Shown: positions 15,652 through 25,056 of the stretch, one piece after another
Position numbering within the stretch: the stretch's first letter is position 1
Layout: each line of letters begins with the position of its first letter
NCBI GenBank assembly: GCA_964371865.1
Contig: CAYJOR010000014.1
Span: forward strand, 1 to 53,707
Direction: 5' to 3'
From: CAYJAZ01 sp964371865
GTDB lineage: Bacteria; Desulfobacterota; Desulfovibrionia; Desulfovibrionales; Desulfovibrionaceae
DNA length: 53,707 nucleotides
Position numbers and translations under genes: made by a program
Notes under the pieces: generated by a model
What the model saw: the letters and a program-made list of their open reading frames with translations, nothing else
Database searches by the model: none
Told to the model about the DNA's origin: nothing

Positions 15652-17478
15652 TTAGTCAGCTTTTTTTTCTAATAGACGAATGCCTAATTCACGAAGTTGT
15701 TTATTTTCAACAGTAGATGGAGCTTCGGAAAGTAAGCATGTGCCTCTTTGAGTTTTAGGGAATGCGATAACGTCGCGGATTGATGGTGAATTTGTAAGTA
15801 ACATTACAATACGGTCAAGACCAAAAGCAATACCAGCGTGAGGTGGAGCACCAAATTCTAGAGCATTGATAAAGAATCCGAATTGTTCTTGTGCTTTTTC
15901 TTCAGTAAATCCAAGAGCTTTAAACATTGTAGATTGCGCTTGCATTGTATGGTTACGAACTGAACCACCGCCGATTTCATAGCCGTTCATAACTAAATCG
16001 TATGCGCGTGAAAGACATTTTGCTGGCTCTGAATGAAGTAGTTCTTCATGTTCAGGTTTTACCGCTGTAAATGGGTGGTGACAAGCAACATAGCGTTTTT
16101 CTTCTTCATCATAATCGAAGAGAGGGAAATCAGTCACCCAAAGTAGATTGAAGGTATTTTCTTCAATAAGTTTGAATTGTTCCGCTAATTTTACACGTAA
16201 GTTACCAAGAGCAGCATTTACCATGGAAGCATCGCCGGCTTGGAAGAATACGATATCACCTGGTTTAAGGTCGAGTCTTTCTTGGAGAGCAGTTTTTTCT
16301 TCATCTGAGAAGAATTTAACAATTGGTGATTGCCATTCATTATTTTCTTTTATTTTAATCCAAGCAAGGCCTGTAGCACCATAGATTTTTACAAATTCTG
16401 TTAACTCGTCAATATGTTTACGAGAAAGTTCTTCTGCTTTATCAATTTTAAGTGCTTTAACTAGTTGAGCTGCTGCAAAAACTTTGAAGCCTGAATTTTG
16501 GAAAATATCAGATAATTCAACAAGTTTAAGGTCGAAACGAGTATCTGGCTTATCAACGCCGTAATCTCTCATAGCTTCTTCCCAAGTGATGCGAGCAAAA
16601 GGAGCATTCATCTCTAAACCTAAGGTACTTTTGAAGATTTCTTGCATAAGTCCTTCAGCCATACCCATTACGGTTTCTTCATCAGCAAAAGACATTTCAA
16701 TATCTATTTGAGTAAATTCTGGCTGACGATCAGCACGTAAATCCTCATCACGGAAACAACGAACTATTTGATAATAGCGGTCAATCCCAGCTACCATGCT
16801 CATTTGTTTAAACATCTGTGGTGATTGCGGAAGAGCAAAGAAACTACCAGGATTCATACGGCTAGGAACTAAAAAGTCTCTTGCGCCTTCTGGTGTTGAT
16901 TTCGTAAGTGTTGGAGTTTCAAGCTCTATAAAGTTTATAGAATCAAGATAGTTACGGGTAGCTTGTGATGTTTTATGACGAATGAGGAAGTTATTCGCCA
17001 TTTTAGGGCGACGAATATCAAGGTAACGCCATTGTAAACGTAAGTTTTCAGAAGCTTCAGTTCTGTCTTCAATTTGGAAAGGAGGGGTTTTTGATGTGTT
17101 GAGAAGTTTCCATTCATGCACAACAATTTCAACTTCGCCTGTAACTAGATTTGAATTTATCATGCCGTCAGGACGTGGGCGCACATATCCTTTAATAGCT
17201 AACACATATTCTGAACGAATAATATGAGCATCTTTATGCGCTTCAGGAGCTATTTCAGGACTGAATACAAGCTGAGTGATCCCTTTTCTGTCACGCAAAT
17301 CTACAAAGATAAGTCCGCCATGGTCGCGACGATATTGTGTCCAACCCATGAGGCATACTTCTTCTTTATCATTTGAAGCATTTAGAGAGCCACAATCGTG
17401 GGTGCGTTTCCAGTCTTCTAATGGTGCAATATATTTTGCGTGATCCGCTTGAACATCTAGGTTTTGTACTTGACTCAT
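15652..17478 (-). CDS. aspS: aspartyl-tRNA synthetase
   Basis: AspS charges tRNA with aspartate; in organisms lacking AsnS it may also charge tRNA-Asn, but asnS is present here at 51703. The order is: OB-fold anticodon domain at the N-terminus (VCLMGWTQYRRDHGGLIFVDLRDR), class II motif 2 (FRDEDLRADRQPEFTQIDIEMSF), the bacterial GAD insertion, and motif 3 (GIAFGLDRIVMLLTNSPSIRDVIAFPKT). I start at the ATG at 17476-17478, with GAGGGA about 10 bases upstream; a TTG six codons earlier overlaps that site. The product is 608 residues, and hisS lies 22 bases upstream. Confidence 0.95.
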   Translation of the reverse strand: MSQVQNLDVQADHAKYIAPLEDWKRTHDCGSLNASNDKEEVCLMGWTQYRRDHGGLIFVDLRDRKGITQLVFSPEIAPEAHKDAHIIRSEYVLAIKGYVRPRPDGMINSNLVTGEVEIVVHEWKLLNTSKTPPFQIEDRTEASENLRLQWRYLDIRRPKMANNFLIRHKTSQATRNYLDSINFIELETPTLTKSTPEGARDFLVPSRMNPGSFFALPQSPQMFKQMSMVAGIDRYYQIVRCFRDEDLRADRQPEFTQIDIEMSFADEETVMGMAEGLMQEIFKSTLGLEMNAPFARITWEEAMRDYGVDKPDTRFDLKLVELSDIFQNSGFKVFAAAQLVKALKIDKAEELSRKHIDELTEFVKIYGATGLAWIKIKENNEWQSPIVKFFSDEEKTALQERLDLKPGDIVFFQAGDASMVNAALGNLRVKLAEQFKLIEENTFNLLWVTDFPLFDYDEEEKRYVACHHPFTAVKPEHEELLHSEPAKCLSRAYDLVMNGYEIGGGSVRNHTMQAQSTMFKALGFTEEKAQEQFGFFINALEFGAPPHAGIAFGLDRIVMLLTNSPSIRDVIAFPKTQRGTCLLSEAPSTVENKQLRELGIRLLEKKAD

Positions 17479-17500
17479 AGTGTATATATCCCTCAATCAA

Positions 17501-18748
17501 TTATTTATTTAGCAAAAATGCTGCAAGAGCATCTTGCTTAATGGTTTCTTGTTCGCCTGTAGACATGTCTTTTACAACAATGTTTTGTGCCTTATACTCA
17601 TCTTCGCCGAGAATAAGTGTAAATCGTGCTTGTGATTTATCAGCTTGTCTCATAAGTGATTTCATGCTGCGTTCACCAAAGGCATAATCGCCTTTAATTC
17701 CATTCTTTCTAAGGTCTTGCGCTATAAGAAATGCTTCTTGCCTTGCATTTTTATCAAGAACAGCAAGGAAGAAAGTAGGAAGTTGAGCTTCAGGAGCACT
17801 TGCGAGCATGGCTAGGCGCTCCATACCGCATGCAAAGCCGATTCCTGATACATCTGCACCGCCAATTTGCTTTACGAGACCGTCGTATCTTCCGCCACCT
17901 GCAATTGATGACTGTGAACCTACGCCATCAGAAACAGCTTCAAAAGTAGTACGAATGTAATAATCTAGTCCACGTACGAGTTTTGAGTTTACGATGTATT
18001 TGATTCCGCTTTTATCAAGCATAGAAATAACTTGAGAGAAATGATCTTTACATTCAGGACAATGATAGTCAGCAAATTTAGGTGCTTTTTCAACATACTC
18101 TGCGCAAGTAGGTACTTTACAATCTAAAACGCGCAAAGGATTTGTGTGTATTCTGCGCCTACAATCTTCGCAAAGGGCGTCGCTATCTAGTTCTAGTAAA
18201 TATTTAGTAAGAGCTTCTTTATAAGTAGGGCGACATGTTTGGCAACCAAGTGAATTTACGTGCATTGTAAAGTCTGTAATGCCTAAAGTATGAAGGAAAA
18301 GATTAAGCATGAAAATAACCTCAGCGTCATTTTCAGGCTCAGCAGATCCAAGACATTCACAGTTTATTTGATGAAATTGTCTCATTCTACCTTTTTGAGG
18401 TCTTTCATATCTAAACATAGGACCGGTAGTGAAAAATTTATACACGCTTCCTTGTGTATACATTTTGCTCTCAACAAAAGCGCGCATAACGCCGGCAGTT
18501 GCTTCTGGTCTTAGAGTAATGTTACGATCACCTTTGTCAGTGAAGGAGTACATTTCTTTACCAACAACATCAGTTTCTTCGCCAATAGAGCGACAAAAAA
18601 GCTCAGTGACTTCAACAATTGGAGTACGGAGTTCGTTGTAAGAGAAGCGTGAAAATATAGTGCGTGCCGTATTTTCCATATGCGTGAACATATCAGCTTC
18701 CGAGCCAAATAAGTCAGCAAAACCTTTTAATCCTTGAATGTGTGCCAT
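17501..18748 (-). CDS. hisS: histidyl-tRNA synthetase
   Basis: This class II synthetase of 415 residues shows TLRPEATAGVMRAFVE (motif 2 region), the histidine-specific motif RGLDYYIRTTFEA, and GIGFACGMERLAML (motif 3). A Cys-rich insertion with CQTCRPTY, LCEDCRRRIHTNPLRVLDCK and YHCPEC occurs between them, as in many bacterial HisS. The C-terminal anticodon domain is complete. The gene heads the hisS-aspS-def run. The 166 bases upstream hold no promoter that I can identify with confidence. Confidence 0.95.
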   Translation of the reverse strand: MAHIQGLKGFADLFGSEADMFTHMENTARTIFSRFSYNELRTPIVEVTELFCRSIGEETDVVGKEMYSFTDKGDRNITLRPEATAGVMRAFVESKMYTQGSVYKFFTTGPMFRYERPQKGRMRQFHQINCECLGSAEPENDAEVIFMLNLFLHTLGITDFTMHVNSLGCQTCRPTYKEALTKYLLELDSDALCEDCRRRIHTNPLRVLDCKVPTCAEYVEKAPKFADYHCPECKDHFSQVISMLDKSGIKYIVNSKLVRGLDYYIRTTFEAVSDGVGSQSSIAGGGRYDGLVKQIGGADVSGIGFACGMERLAMLASAPEAQLPTFFLAVLDKNARQEAFLIAQDLRKNGIKGDYAFGERSMKSLMRQADKSQARFTLILGEDEYKAQNIVVKDMSTGEQETIKQDALAAFLLNK

Positions 18749-18914
18749 GTTTCTTACCCGATTAATAGTTAAATAAGTTGTTTTAATAGCTCTTTTCTAA
18801 GCACTTGTCAAATCATAATTAATAGGTAATTCAAGCTAAAACTAAACTTTTAGCTTTTTATATATATAGAAAATATGAATATAATTTTAGATAAATTCAT
18901 AAATGCGGTTTAGT

Positions 18915-20075
18915 TTATAATGGCATTGTTTTTTTATTTTTAATTAGCATGTAAGGTAGTGCAATTATAAAGAAAATAAGGTGTAACGTAGCTAAATTTA
19001 AGAAAATATTTCCACGCTCAAGGTGAGGGAGAATTTGGGGAGAAAATTCAAGTAAAATTGGAGAAAGGAATTGTCCTAAAAACAAACTAATAGTGTAGAA
19101 TGCCATAACTTTAACTAGTTGCGCCTTATCAACAGAATTAGAAAGCATAATTGCAGATAAAGGCATGCAAACACCAATAGAAATGGAATTTAAAATTCCC
19201 GCAATAAAGATTTGCATTTGAGTGTGCGCAAAACTAACTATATAAAAAGAAATAGATGCACATATCGGAATAAGTAAAAAAGTGTAAGATTTCAGTCGAG
19301 TTATAATTTTGTGTAATGAAAAAGAAACAATAAAACTAGAAAAACTTCCCAGCGCCAATAAGTAGCCAGCAGTAGTTGAATTTCCTAAATTTCGTTCATT
19401 AATTAAAATTGCAATATTGGTAAAATATCCAAACATTGAAACAGTAAAGAAGGCCATACATACAATTATAAAATAACAAATAAATGGAATTTCACTTTGT
19501 TTACATTTTTCTGTTTCCAAAGCTTTGCTTTCAATATTTTTTTCTTTAGGAATAAAAAAGTAAACAGCAAAAAGAATTGGAATTGCAACAAGATAAGCGA
19601 GAAAAGCATATCTCCAAGAAAAATATGCAAACCAACCCGATATAAGAATACACACCATATTCCCTAAAGATATACTTGAACCCTGCCTTGCCATGACAAC
19701 ATTTTTTTCAATTCCTGTAAAAAAATCCGAAGGAAGAGAAGAGGATATCGGCATAATAAGTCCAATTCCAACTCCTAAAAGAGCGCGTAAGGCAAGAATT
19801 GAATAAATATTTGAAACAAATCCGGCACTTGAACCAATAACAGCAAAAAGGAGAATAGCGAACATTAATACATTTTTTTTTCCAAATTTTTGACAAAGTG
19901 GAAAAGCAAAATATGAACTTGGAATAACAATAAGAGCAGGCATTGTAAGAATTAATTGAATAAGAGTGGGATTAACTCCTTCAAAATAAACATTTAATGC
20001 TCCCATTGCCGGAGAGATTATAGATGTTCCTAAAACAGATATTGAGGCAATGAGATAAATGCAAATTTTAATCAT
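18915..20075 (-). CDS. major facilitator superfamily transporter
   Basis: The 386-residue protein is almost wholly hydrophobic, with about twelve membrane spans and a cytoplasmic loop after span 6 (KEKNIESKALETEKCKQSE). The segment FAFPLCQKFGKKNVLMFA after span 2 corresponds to MFS motif A. Shape and length suggest a DHA1-type drug or metabolite exporter, but the substrate cannot be told from sequence. AAGGAC lies 7 bases before the ATG. It is 49 bases after the U32 gene and could be read from the same transcript, or be expressed alone. Confidence 0.8.
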   Translation of the reverse strand: MIKICIYLIASISVLGTSIISPAMGALNVYFEGVNPTLIQLILTMPALIVIPSSYFAFPLCQKFGKKNVLMFAILLFAVIGSSAGFVSNIYSILALRALLGVGIGLIMPISSSLPSDFFTGIEKNVVMARQGSSISLGNMVCILISGWFAYFSWRYAFLAYLVAIPILFAVYFFIPKEKNIESKALETEKCKQSEIPFICYFIIVCMAFFTVSMFGYFTNIAILINERNLGNSTTAGYLLALGSFSSFIVSFSLHKIITRLKSYTFLLIPICASISFYIVSFAHTQMQIFIAGILNSISIGVCMPLSAIMLSNSVDKAQLVKVMAFYTISLFLGQFLSPILLEFSPQILPHLERGNIFLNLATLHLIFFIIALPYMLIKNKKTMPL

Positions 20076-20124
20076 ACAAGATGTCCTTAGAGATATATCT
20101 CAAAGCCCATAATTTTTTTACGAA

Positions 20125-21408
20125 CTAATCTATAGTCTGAATATAAAGTTTTTCACGTAGATGTTCACATTCACAATGAATAACTCCACGCATACCTGGA
20201 TGGATTTGAGTAACCTTCTCGCCCTTATGATTTTCTAAAGAATATGCCGGAAGATGTGGTCTTTGATATCCAGGTACAAGTACTTGAATACTTTTACCTT
20301 CATGAAGTGGTGCACGCACATCTAAAAGCCAAGAACTTTCCCCAACCTGTTCGATTATACGAGCCACAATCTTTTTATTTTGTTTTATAGGAAGGGCTTC
20401 AATTCGTCTTTCCGGAAGGAAAAATCCTGTGGAAAGTGGACGAGTTGCAACACTTGCAAGGTCTTGAATAAGATCATTCACAGAATAAGGTAGATTTTTC
20501 TTTTCCTCAGTAGTAAGTAGAGTTCTATCAAGAGCAGTTCTATAAATATCAGTTACTTGTGCAACATAGCTAGGACTTTTTGTACGACCCTCTATCTTGA
20601 GAGATGCCACACCAATTTGCTTAAGATAGCTCATATAGCGAATTAGACAATGCTCATGCGGAGACCAGATAGTAGAAAGTTCTTCATTTTCTTCTGCAAT
20701 CCACAGAACTTCGTCAGGATTTCCACGATGTGCAAGGTGAAGACTTGATTCATGTTTTCTAATTTCCTTAGCTTTATAATCAAATCTGCATGGTTGGGAA
20801 CAACCGCCATGATTCGCTACTCGGTTATTTGACCACATGGAAAGAAGACAATGTCCAGAAAGCGCAAGGCACATTGCACCGTGCATGAAAACTTCGCACT
20901 CCATATCAGGGAGTGTTGTAACCATCTCTTTGATATTCTTGAAATTTGTTTCTCGTGCAAGATTTACTCTCGTAGCTCCAAGTTTTTGCCAAAACCTTAT
21001 ACTTTCAGTGTTTGTTGTGTGCGCTTGGGTAGAAACGTGGATAGGAATTTCAGGACAAATTTCTCGTGCAAGCAAGAATACACCAGGATCAGCAATGATA
21101 AGAGCGTCAACTTTTTCTTCTTTTTTAGTGTCTGCAAGCTGTTCAAGTCTTTCTTTTACTAGAGGAATTTGTTCATTAAATGGTAGAGCATTTAAACAAT
21201 AGAACACTTCAATGTTTGACTCATGCGCATATTTTACTGATTGACATAATTCTTCTTGCGTAAAACCATGTGACATTTTACGTAAGTTTAGACCGTCACC
21301 ACCAAGATAGATGGCGTCCGCACCATAGAGACAAGCTGTTTCAAACTGTTCTTTTCCACCTGCCGGAACAAGAAGCTCCGGTAGGTTTTTATTTCTTTCT
21401 TTTCGCAT
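20125..21408 (-). CDS. peptidase U32-family protein (TrhP/YegQ-like)
   Basis: The protein carries the full U32 signature EVFMHGAMCLALSGHCLLS near residue 170, followed by GGCSQPCRFDY and the segment LKIEGRTKSPSYVAQVTDIYRTALD. Although named peptidases, characterised members such as TrhP/YegQ take part in prephenate-dependent tRNA uridine hydroxylation and others in ubiquinone synthesis. The REGRTKS-type region and the C-terminal small beta domain (residues of about 340-427) fit the TrhP side best. The neighbour tgt, 25 bases upstream, is also a tRNA-modification gene, which supports that reading. The exact reaction is inferred. Confidence 0.8.
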   Translation of the reverse strand: MRKERNKNLPELLVPAGGKEQFETACLYGADAIYLGGDGLNLRKMSHGFTQEELCQSVKYAHESNIEVFYCLNALPFNEQIPLVKERLEQLADTKKEEKVDALIIADPGVFLLAREICPEIPIHVSTQAHTTNTESIRFWQKLGATRVNLARETNFKNIKEMVTTLPDMECEVFMHGAMCLALSGHCLLSMWSNNRVANHGGCSQPCRFDYKAKEIRKHESSLHLAHRGNPDEVLWIAEENEELSTIWSPHEHCLIRYMSYLKQIGVASLKIEGRTKSPSYVAQVTDIYRTALDRTLLTTEEKKNLPYSVNDLIQDLASVATRPLSTGFFLPERRIEALPIKQNKKIVARIIEQVGESSWLLDVRAPLHEGKSIQVLVPGYQRPHLPAYSLENHKGEKVTQIHPGMRGVIHCECEHLREKLYIQTID

Positions 21409-21433
21409 AGTTAGAGCTTAATATATTGATATA

Positions 21434-22546
21434 TTATGTTGTATAGATTTTTTTGTACTGTTCATAAACTTTTGAAAACTTACCTTCAAGAATAGCTTTT
21501 CTTGCAGTTTTCACAGTTTTCAAGAAGTAGGTAAGATTGTGTAAAGAGTTTAATCTAAATGATAACAGTTCCTTACTTACATATAAATGGCGAAGATACG
21601 CTTTTGTGAATGTTCGACATGTGTAGCAATCGCATTCCGGATCAAGCGGAGAATCGTCTTCAGCATAATCTTTACGTTTGATATTAATCTTGCCTTGAGA
21701 AGTATATAGAGTGCCATTTCTTGCATTTCTTGTAGGGAGAACGCAATCAAACATATCTACTCCACGATAAATTCCTTCAATAAGATCAAGCGGAGTTCCA
21801 ACCCCCATCAAATAGCGTGCTTTATCTTGAGGGAGAACAGGGTCTAAGGCTTCAAGACAATTGAACATATCCTCTTTTGGTTCGCCAACGCTTAGTCCAC
21901 CAATCGCATAGCCTTCAAAGCCAATATCCATAAGTTGCTCAGCTGAAAGCTTACGGAGTTCAGGATATGTAACACCTTGAACAATACCAAAAAGAAGCTG
22001 ACCTTTTTCTTCTACCATTTCAGCAGGATAGGCATTTCTACAACGTTTTGCCCAGCGTGTAGTACGCTCAACTGCTTTTAGAGCTTCATCGTAAGTAGCC
22101 GGATATGCTAGGCATTCATCAAAGTTCATCATGATGTCAGAACCAAGATTATTTTGAATATTAATCACGCTTTCAGGAGTGAAAAGATGCTTTGAACCAT
22201 CAAGATGAGAACGAAACTCAACGCCTTCTTCTTTGATTTTTGTCAATGAATTCAAACTAAAAACTTGAAAACCGCCTGAATCTGTTAGGATAGGTTTATG
22301 CCATTTATTAAATTCGTGTAAACCACCACGTCTTTTGATGAGTTCATCACCAGGGCGTAGATAAAGGTGGTAAGTATTTCCTAAAATAATTTGAGCACCG
22401 ATATTTTCTAAATCGTCAGGGGCAATTGCTTTTACTGAGCCAACAGTCCCAACAGGCATAAATATTGGAGTTTCAATTTCACCGTGAGCAGTTTTTAGAA
22501 TGCCCGCGCGTGCGTTATTATCTTTTGCTAAAAGAGTATATGACAT
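21434..22546 (-). CDS. tgt: queuine tRNA-ribosyltransferase
   Basis: Tgt swaps guanine-34 of GUN-anticodon tRNAs for preQ1 in queuosine synthesis. The substrate-binding motif DSGGFQVFSL, GGLSVGEPKEDMF, the nucleophile-bearing PTRNARNGTLYTSQG and the zinc site CDCYTCRTFTKAYLRHL are all present. The 370-residue length matches the family. It starts 27 bases after lon on the same strand, and the U32 gene follows. The start codon overlaps no other gene and is preceded by AAGGA. Confidence 0.95.
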   Translation of the reverse strand: MSYTLLAKDNNARAGILKTAHGEIETPIFMPVGTVGSVKAIAPDDLENIGAQIILGNTYHLYLRPGDELIKRRGGLHEFNKWHKPILTDSGGFQVFSLNSLTKIKEEGVEFRSHLDGSKHLFTPESVINIQNNLGSDIMMNFDECLAYPATYDEALKAVERTTRWAKRCRNAYPAEMVEEKGQLLFGIVQGVTYPELRKLSAEQLMDIGFEGYAIGGLSVGEPKEDMFNCLEALDPVLPQDKARYLMGVGTPLDLIEGIYRGVDMFDCVLPTRNARNGTLYTSQGKINIKRKDYAEDDSPLDPECDCYTCRTFTKAYLRHLYVSKELLSFRLNSLHNLTYFLKTVKTARKAILEGKFSKVYEQYKKIYTT

Positions 22547-22573
22547 AAAATCCTTGTTCTATACGAATAAAGT

Positions 22574-25042
22574 CTAGTGTGTGACTTCTTGCGTTTTGTT
22601 TTGTTTTAATTTTTTATAAAGTGGCATTGCTTTGCTTGTTTGCGGGAAAATCTCTTCTTTAGTGGCACAAAGAGCGTATGTAAGCACTTCATCAACATGT
22701 TCAACTAAACGAATATCAAGAGAATCAGTAATCTCTTTAGGTACTTCCTTCAAGTCTTTTTCATTTTCTTTAGGAACAAGTACTATTTCAATTTGAGAAC
22801 GTTTTGCCGCAAGTAGTTTCTCGTGCAGTCCGCCAATTGGTAGAATTCTACCACGAAGGGTAATTTCTCCAGTCATTGCAAGGCTATTGTTCACAGGAAT
22901 TCCGAGCAAAGCAGAAGCAATACTTGTTGCGATTGTAATACCCGCTGATGGTCCATCTTTTGGAGTTGCACCTTCTGGAACGTGTACGTGAATATCAATT
23001 TCTTTGTAAAAATCGTCGTTTAGGCCAAATTCAAAAGATCTCGAACGAAGATAAGAGAATGCAGCTTGAGCGGATTCCGTCATAACTTCGCCAAGTTGGC
23101 CAGTAGTTTTTACGCTACCGCTACCAGGCATAAGAACCGTTTCAATATGAAGAATTTCACCGCCTCTATCGTTGAATGCAAGACCAGTACATACACCAAT
23201 TTTTTCATTTTCTTCGCGTGAGCCGAATCTGTATTTTTTAATCCCTAACGCATTTTCTATGTTTTTTACAGTATAGCGTATACTCTTCTTTTTGCCTTCA
23301 ATAAGTTGGATTGTAGCTTTACGGCAGAGGGTTGCAAGTTCACGCTCAAGATTACGAACACCAGATTCTCTTGTATAGTATCGAATTACTTCTAAAAATA
23401 CTTTATCGTCAATCTTAATTTGCTCAGGAGTTAGTCCATGCTCCTTAATTTGTTTAGGAAAAAGGAAATCTTTAGCTATATGAACTTTTTCAATTTCTAA
23501 ATAACTTGGTAAAGTAATAATTTCCATTCTGTCGCGTAGTGCAGGAGGAATATTTTGTAAACTATTAGCTGTAGTTATGAAGAAAACTTGTGAAAGATCA
23601 TAATCGACATCAAGGTAGTGATCGCCAAAAGTTGAATTTTGCTCAGGATCTAAAACTTCAAGAAGAGCTGCTGAAGGGTCGCCACGGAAATCTGCTGTCA
23701 TTTTATCAACTTCATCTAAGCAAAACAATGGGTTATTTGATGCTGCTCTTTTGAGTGACATCAAAATTTTACCCGGCATCGCTCCTATATAAGTTCTTCT
23801 GTGACCACGAATTTCTGCTTCATCGCGCACTCCGCCAAGAGATAAGCGCACATATTCTCTACCTGTGGCCTCAGCAACAGATTTAGCGAGAGATGTTTTA
23901 CCTACCCCCGGAGGGCCTGCAAAGCATAAAATAGGACCTTTTAATCCTTTTACGCCATTTTTTTCAGCCATTTTTTGAACAGCTAGGTATTCAATAATAC
24001 GTTCTTTTGGTTTTTCGAGTCCGAAGTGTTTATCATCTAAAATTTTACGAGCATTTTTTATATCAATTTCTATTTCTTTTAAATCGTTCCAAGGAAGATC
24101 TAGAATCCAATCAATATAGTTTCTGATGATTGTATATTCGCCGGAAGATGAGCTTGTTGTGCGTAATTTTTTTAGCTCTCTTAATGCTTTTTCAAGCACT
24201 TCTTGAGGCATGTTTTTAGCTTTAATTTTTTCTTCTAGTTCTTTGAATTCTAGCATTGGGTCATCATCGTTACCCATTTCTTTTTGAATTGCTTTGATTT
24301 GTTCATTCAGATAGTATTCACGTTGATTACTTTCCATCTGAGTTTTCACACGATTTTTGATAGTTTGCTCTAAATCGAGCAGTTCAAGTTCTTCATTTAA
24401 ATGTGTGAAGGCACTCTCTAATCTTTCAAGAGGATTAAGAATTTCAAGGACTTCTTGTTTTTTTGCAAAGTCTAACTTTAGATGTGGCATAACAGCGTCA
24501 GCAAGGCGAGCAGGGTCGCTAAGACCTGAAATTGCGGCTTTGTGTTCTTGACTAAAACGCTTGTTTGCTTTGGAAAAATCTTCTATAGATGAGTGAGTTG
24601 CTTGAACAAGTGCACTCAAATCTTTTTTATCATAGCCGGTATCTGAAAGAGGGATTGCTTTGATTAAAGGAATAGGGCCGCCGCCAAATGGAGCTTTTGG
24701 GTCATCACTTATAGCTTTCCATTTTGCACGGTACACACCCTCAAAAAGAACTTTAATACTACCATCGTTCAGATGAAGAAGTTGGAGAACTCGGCTAACT
24801 ACGCCAACTTCATAGAGGTCGGCGGAAGTTGGATTTTCCAAAGATGCGTCTTTTTGAGCTACAAGAAATACGTATTTATTATAGTCTGATAACGCATTTT
24901 CAATCGCTTTTACGGAAGCTTCACGTCCTACAAAAAGCGGAATTATTGCCTTTGGAAACATCACAACTTCACGCAAGGTCATGAAAGGAAGTTCTGTTGT
25001 TGTGAAATGTTCAATCTTAATTTTCCCTGTGACCATAGTCAT
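22574..25042 (-). CDS. lon: ATP-dependent protease Lon
   Basis: Lon is a cytoplasmic AAA+ serine protease for damaged and regulatory proteins. The substrate-binding N-domain (LPFMTLREVVMFPKAIIPLFVGR) is followed by Walker A GPPGVGKTSLAKSVA, Walker B LFCLDEVDKM, and the protease domain with the catalytic Ser in PKDGPSAGIT and Lys in GGLHEKLLAAKR. The length of 822 residues is normal. Two ATG codons, two codons apart, are possible starts; the first has AGAGG 8 bases before it. It is the third gene of clpP-clpX-lon and follows clpX by 14 bases. Confidence 0.97.
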   Translation of the reverse strand: MTMVTGKIKIEHFTTTELPFMTLREVVMFPKAIIPLFVGREASVKAIENALSDYNKYVFLVAQKDASLENPTSADLYEVGVVSRVLQLLHLNDGSIKVLFEGVYRAKWKAISDDPKAPFGGGPIPLIKAIPLSDTGYDKKDLSALVQATHSSIEDFSKANKRFSQEHKAAISGLSDPARLADAVMPHLKLDFAKKQEVLEILNPLERLESAFTHLNEELELLDLEQTIKNRVKTQMESNQREYYLNEQIKAIQKEMGNDDDPMLEFKELEEKIKAKNMPQEVLEKALRELKKLRTTSSSSGEYTIIRNYIDWILDLPWNDLKEIEIDIKNARKILDDKHFGLEKPKERIIEYLAVQKMAEKNGVKGLKGPILCFAGPPGVGKTSLAKSVAEATGREYVRLSLGGVRDEAEIRGHRRTYIGAMPGKILMSLKRAASNNPLFCLDEVDKMTADFRGDPSAALLEVLDPEQNSTFGDHYLDVDYDLSQVFFITTANSLQNIPPALRDRMEIITLPSYLEIEKVHIAKDFLFPKQIKEHGLTPEQIKIDDKVFLEVIRYYTRESGVRNLERELATLCRKATIQLIEGKKKSIRYTVKNIENALGIKKYRFGSREENEKIGVCTGLAFNDRGGEILHIETVLMPGSGSVKTTGQLGEVMTESAQAAFSYLRSRSFEFGLNDDFYKEIDIHVHVPEGATPKDGPSAGITIATSIASALLGIPVNNSLAMTGEITLRGRILPIGGLHEKLLAAKRSQIEIVLVPKENEKDLKEVPKEITDSLDIRLVEHVDEVLTYALCATKEEIFPQTSKAMPLYKKLKQNKTQEVTH

Positions 25043-25056
25043 TTACCTCACCTCTA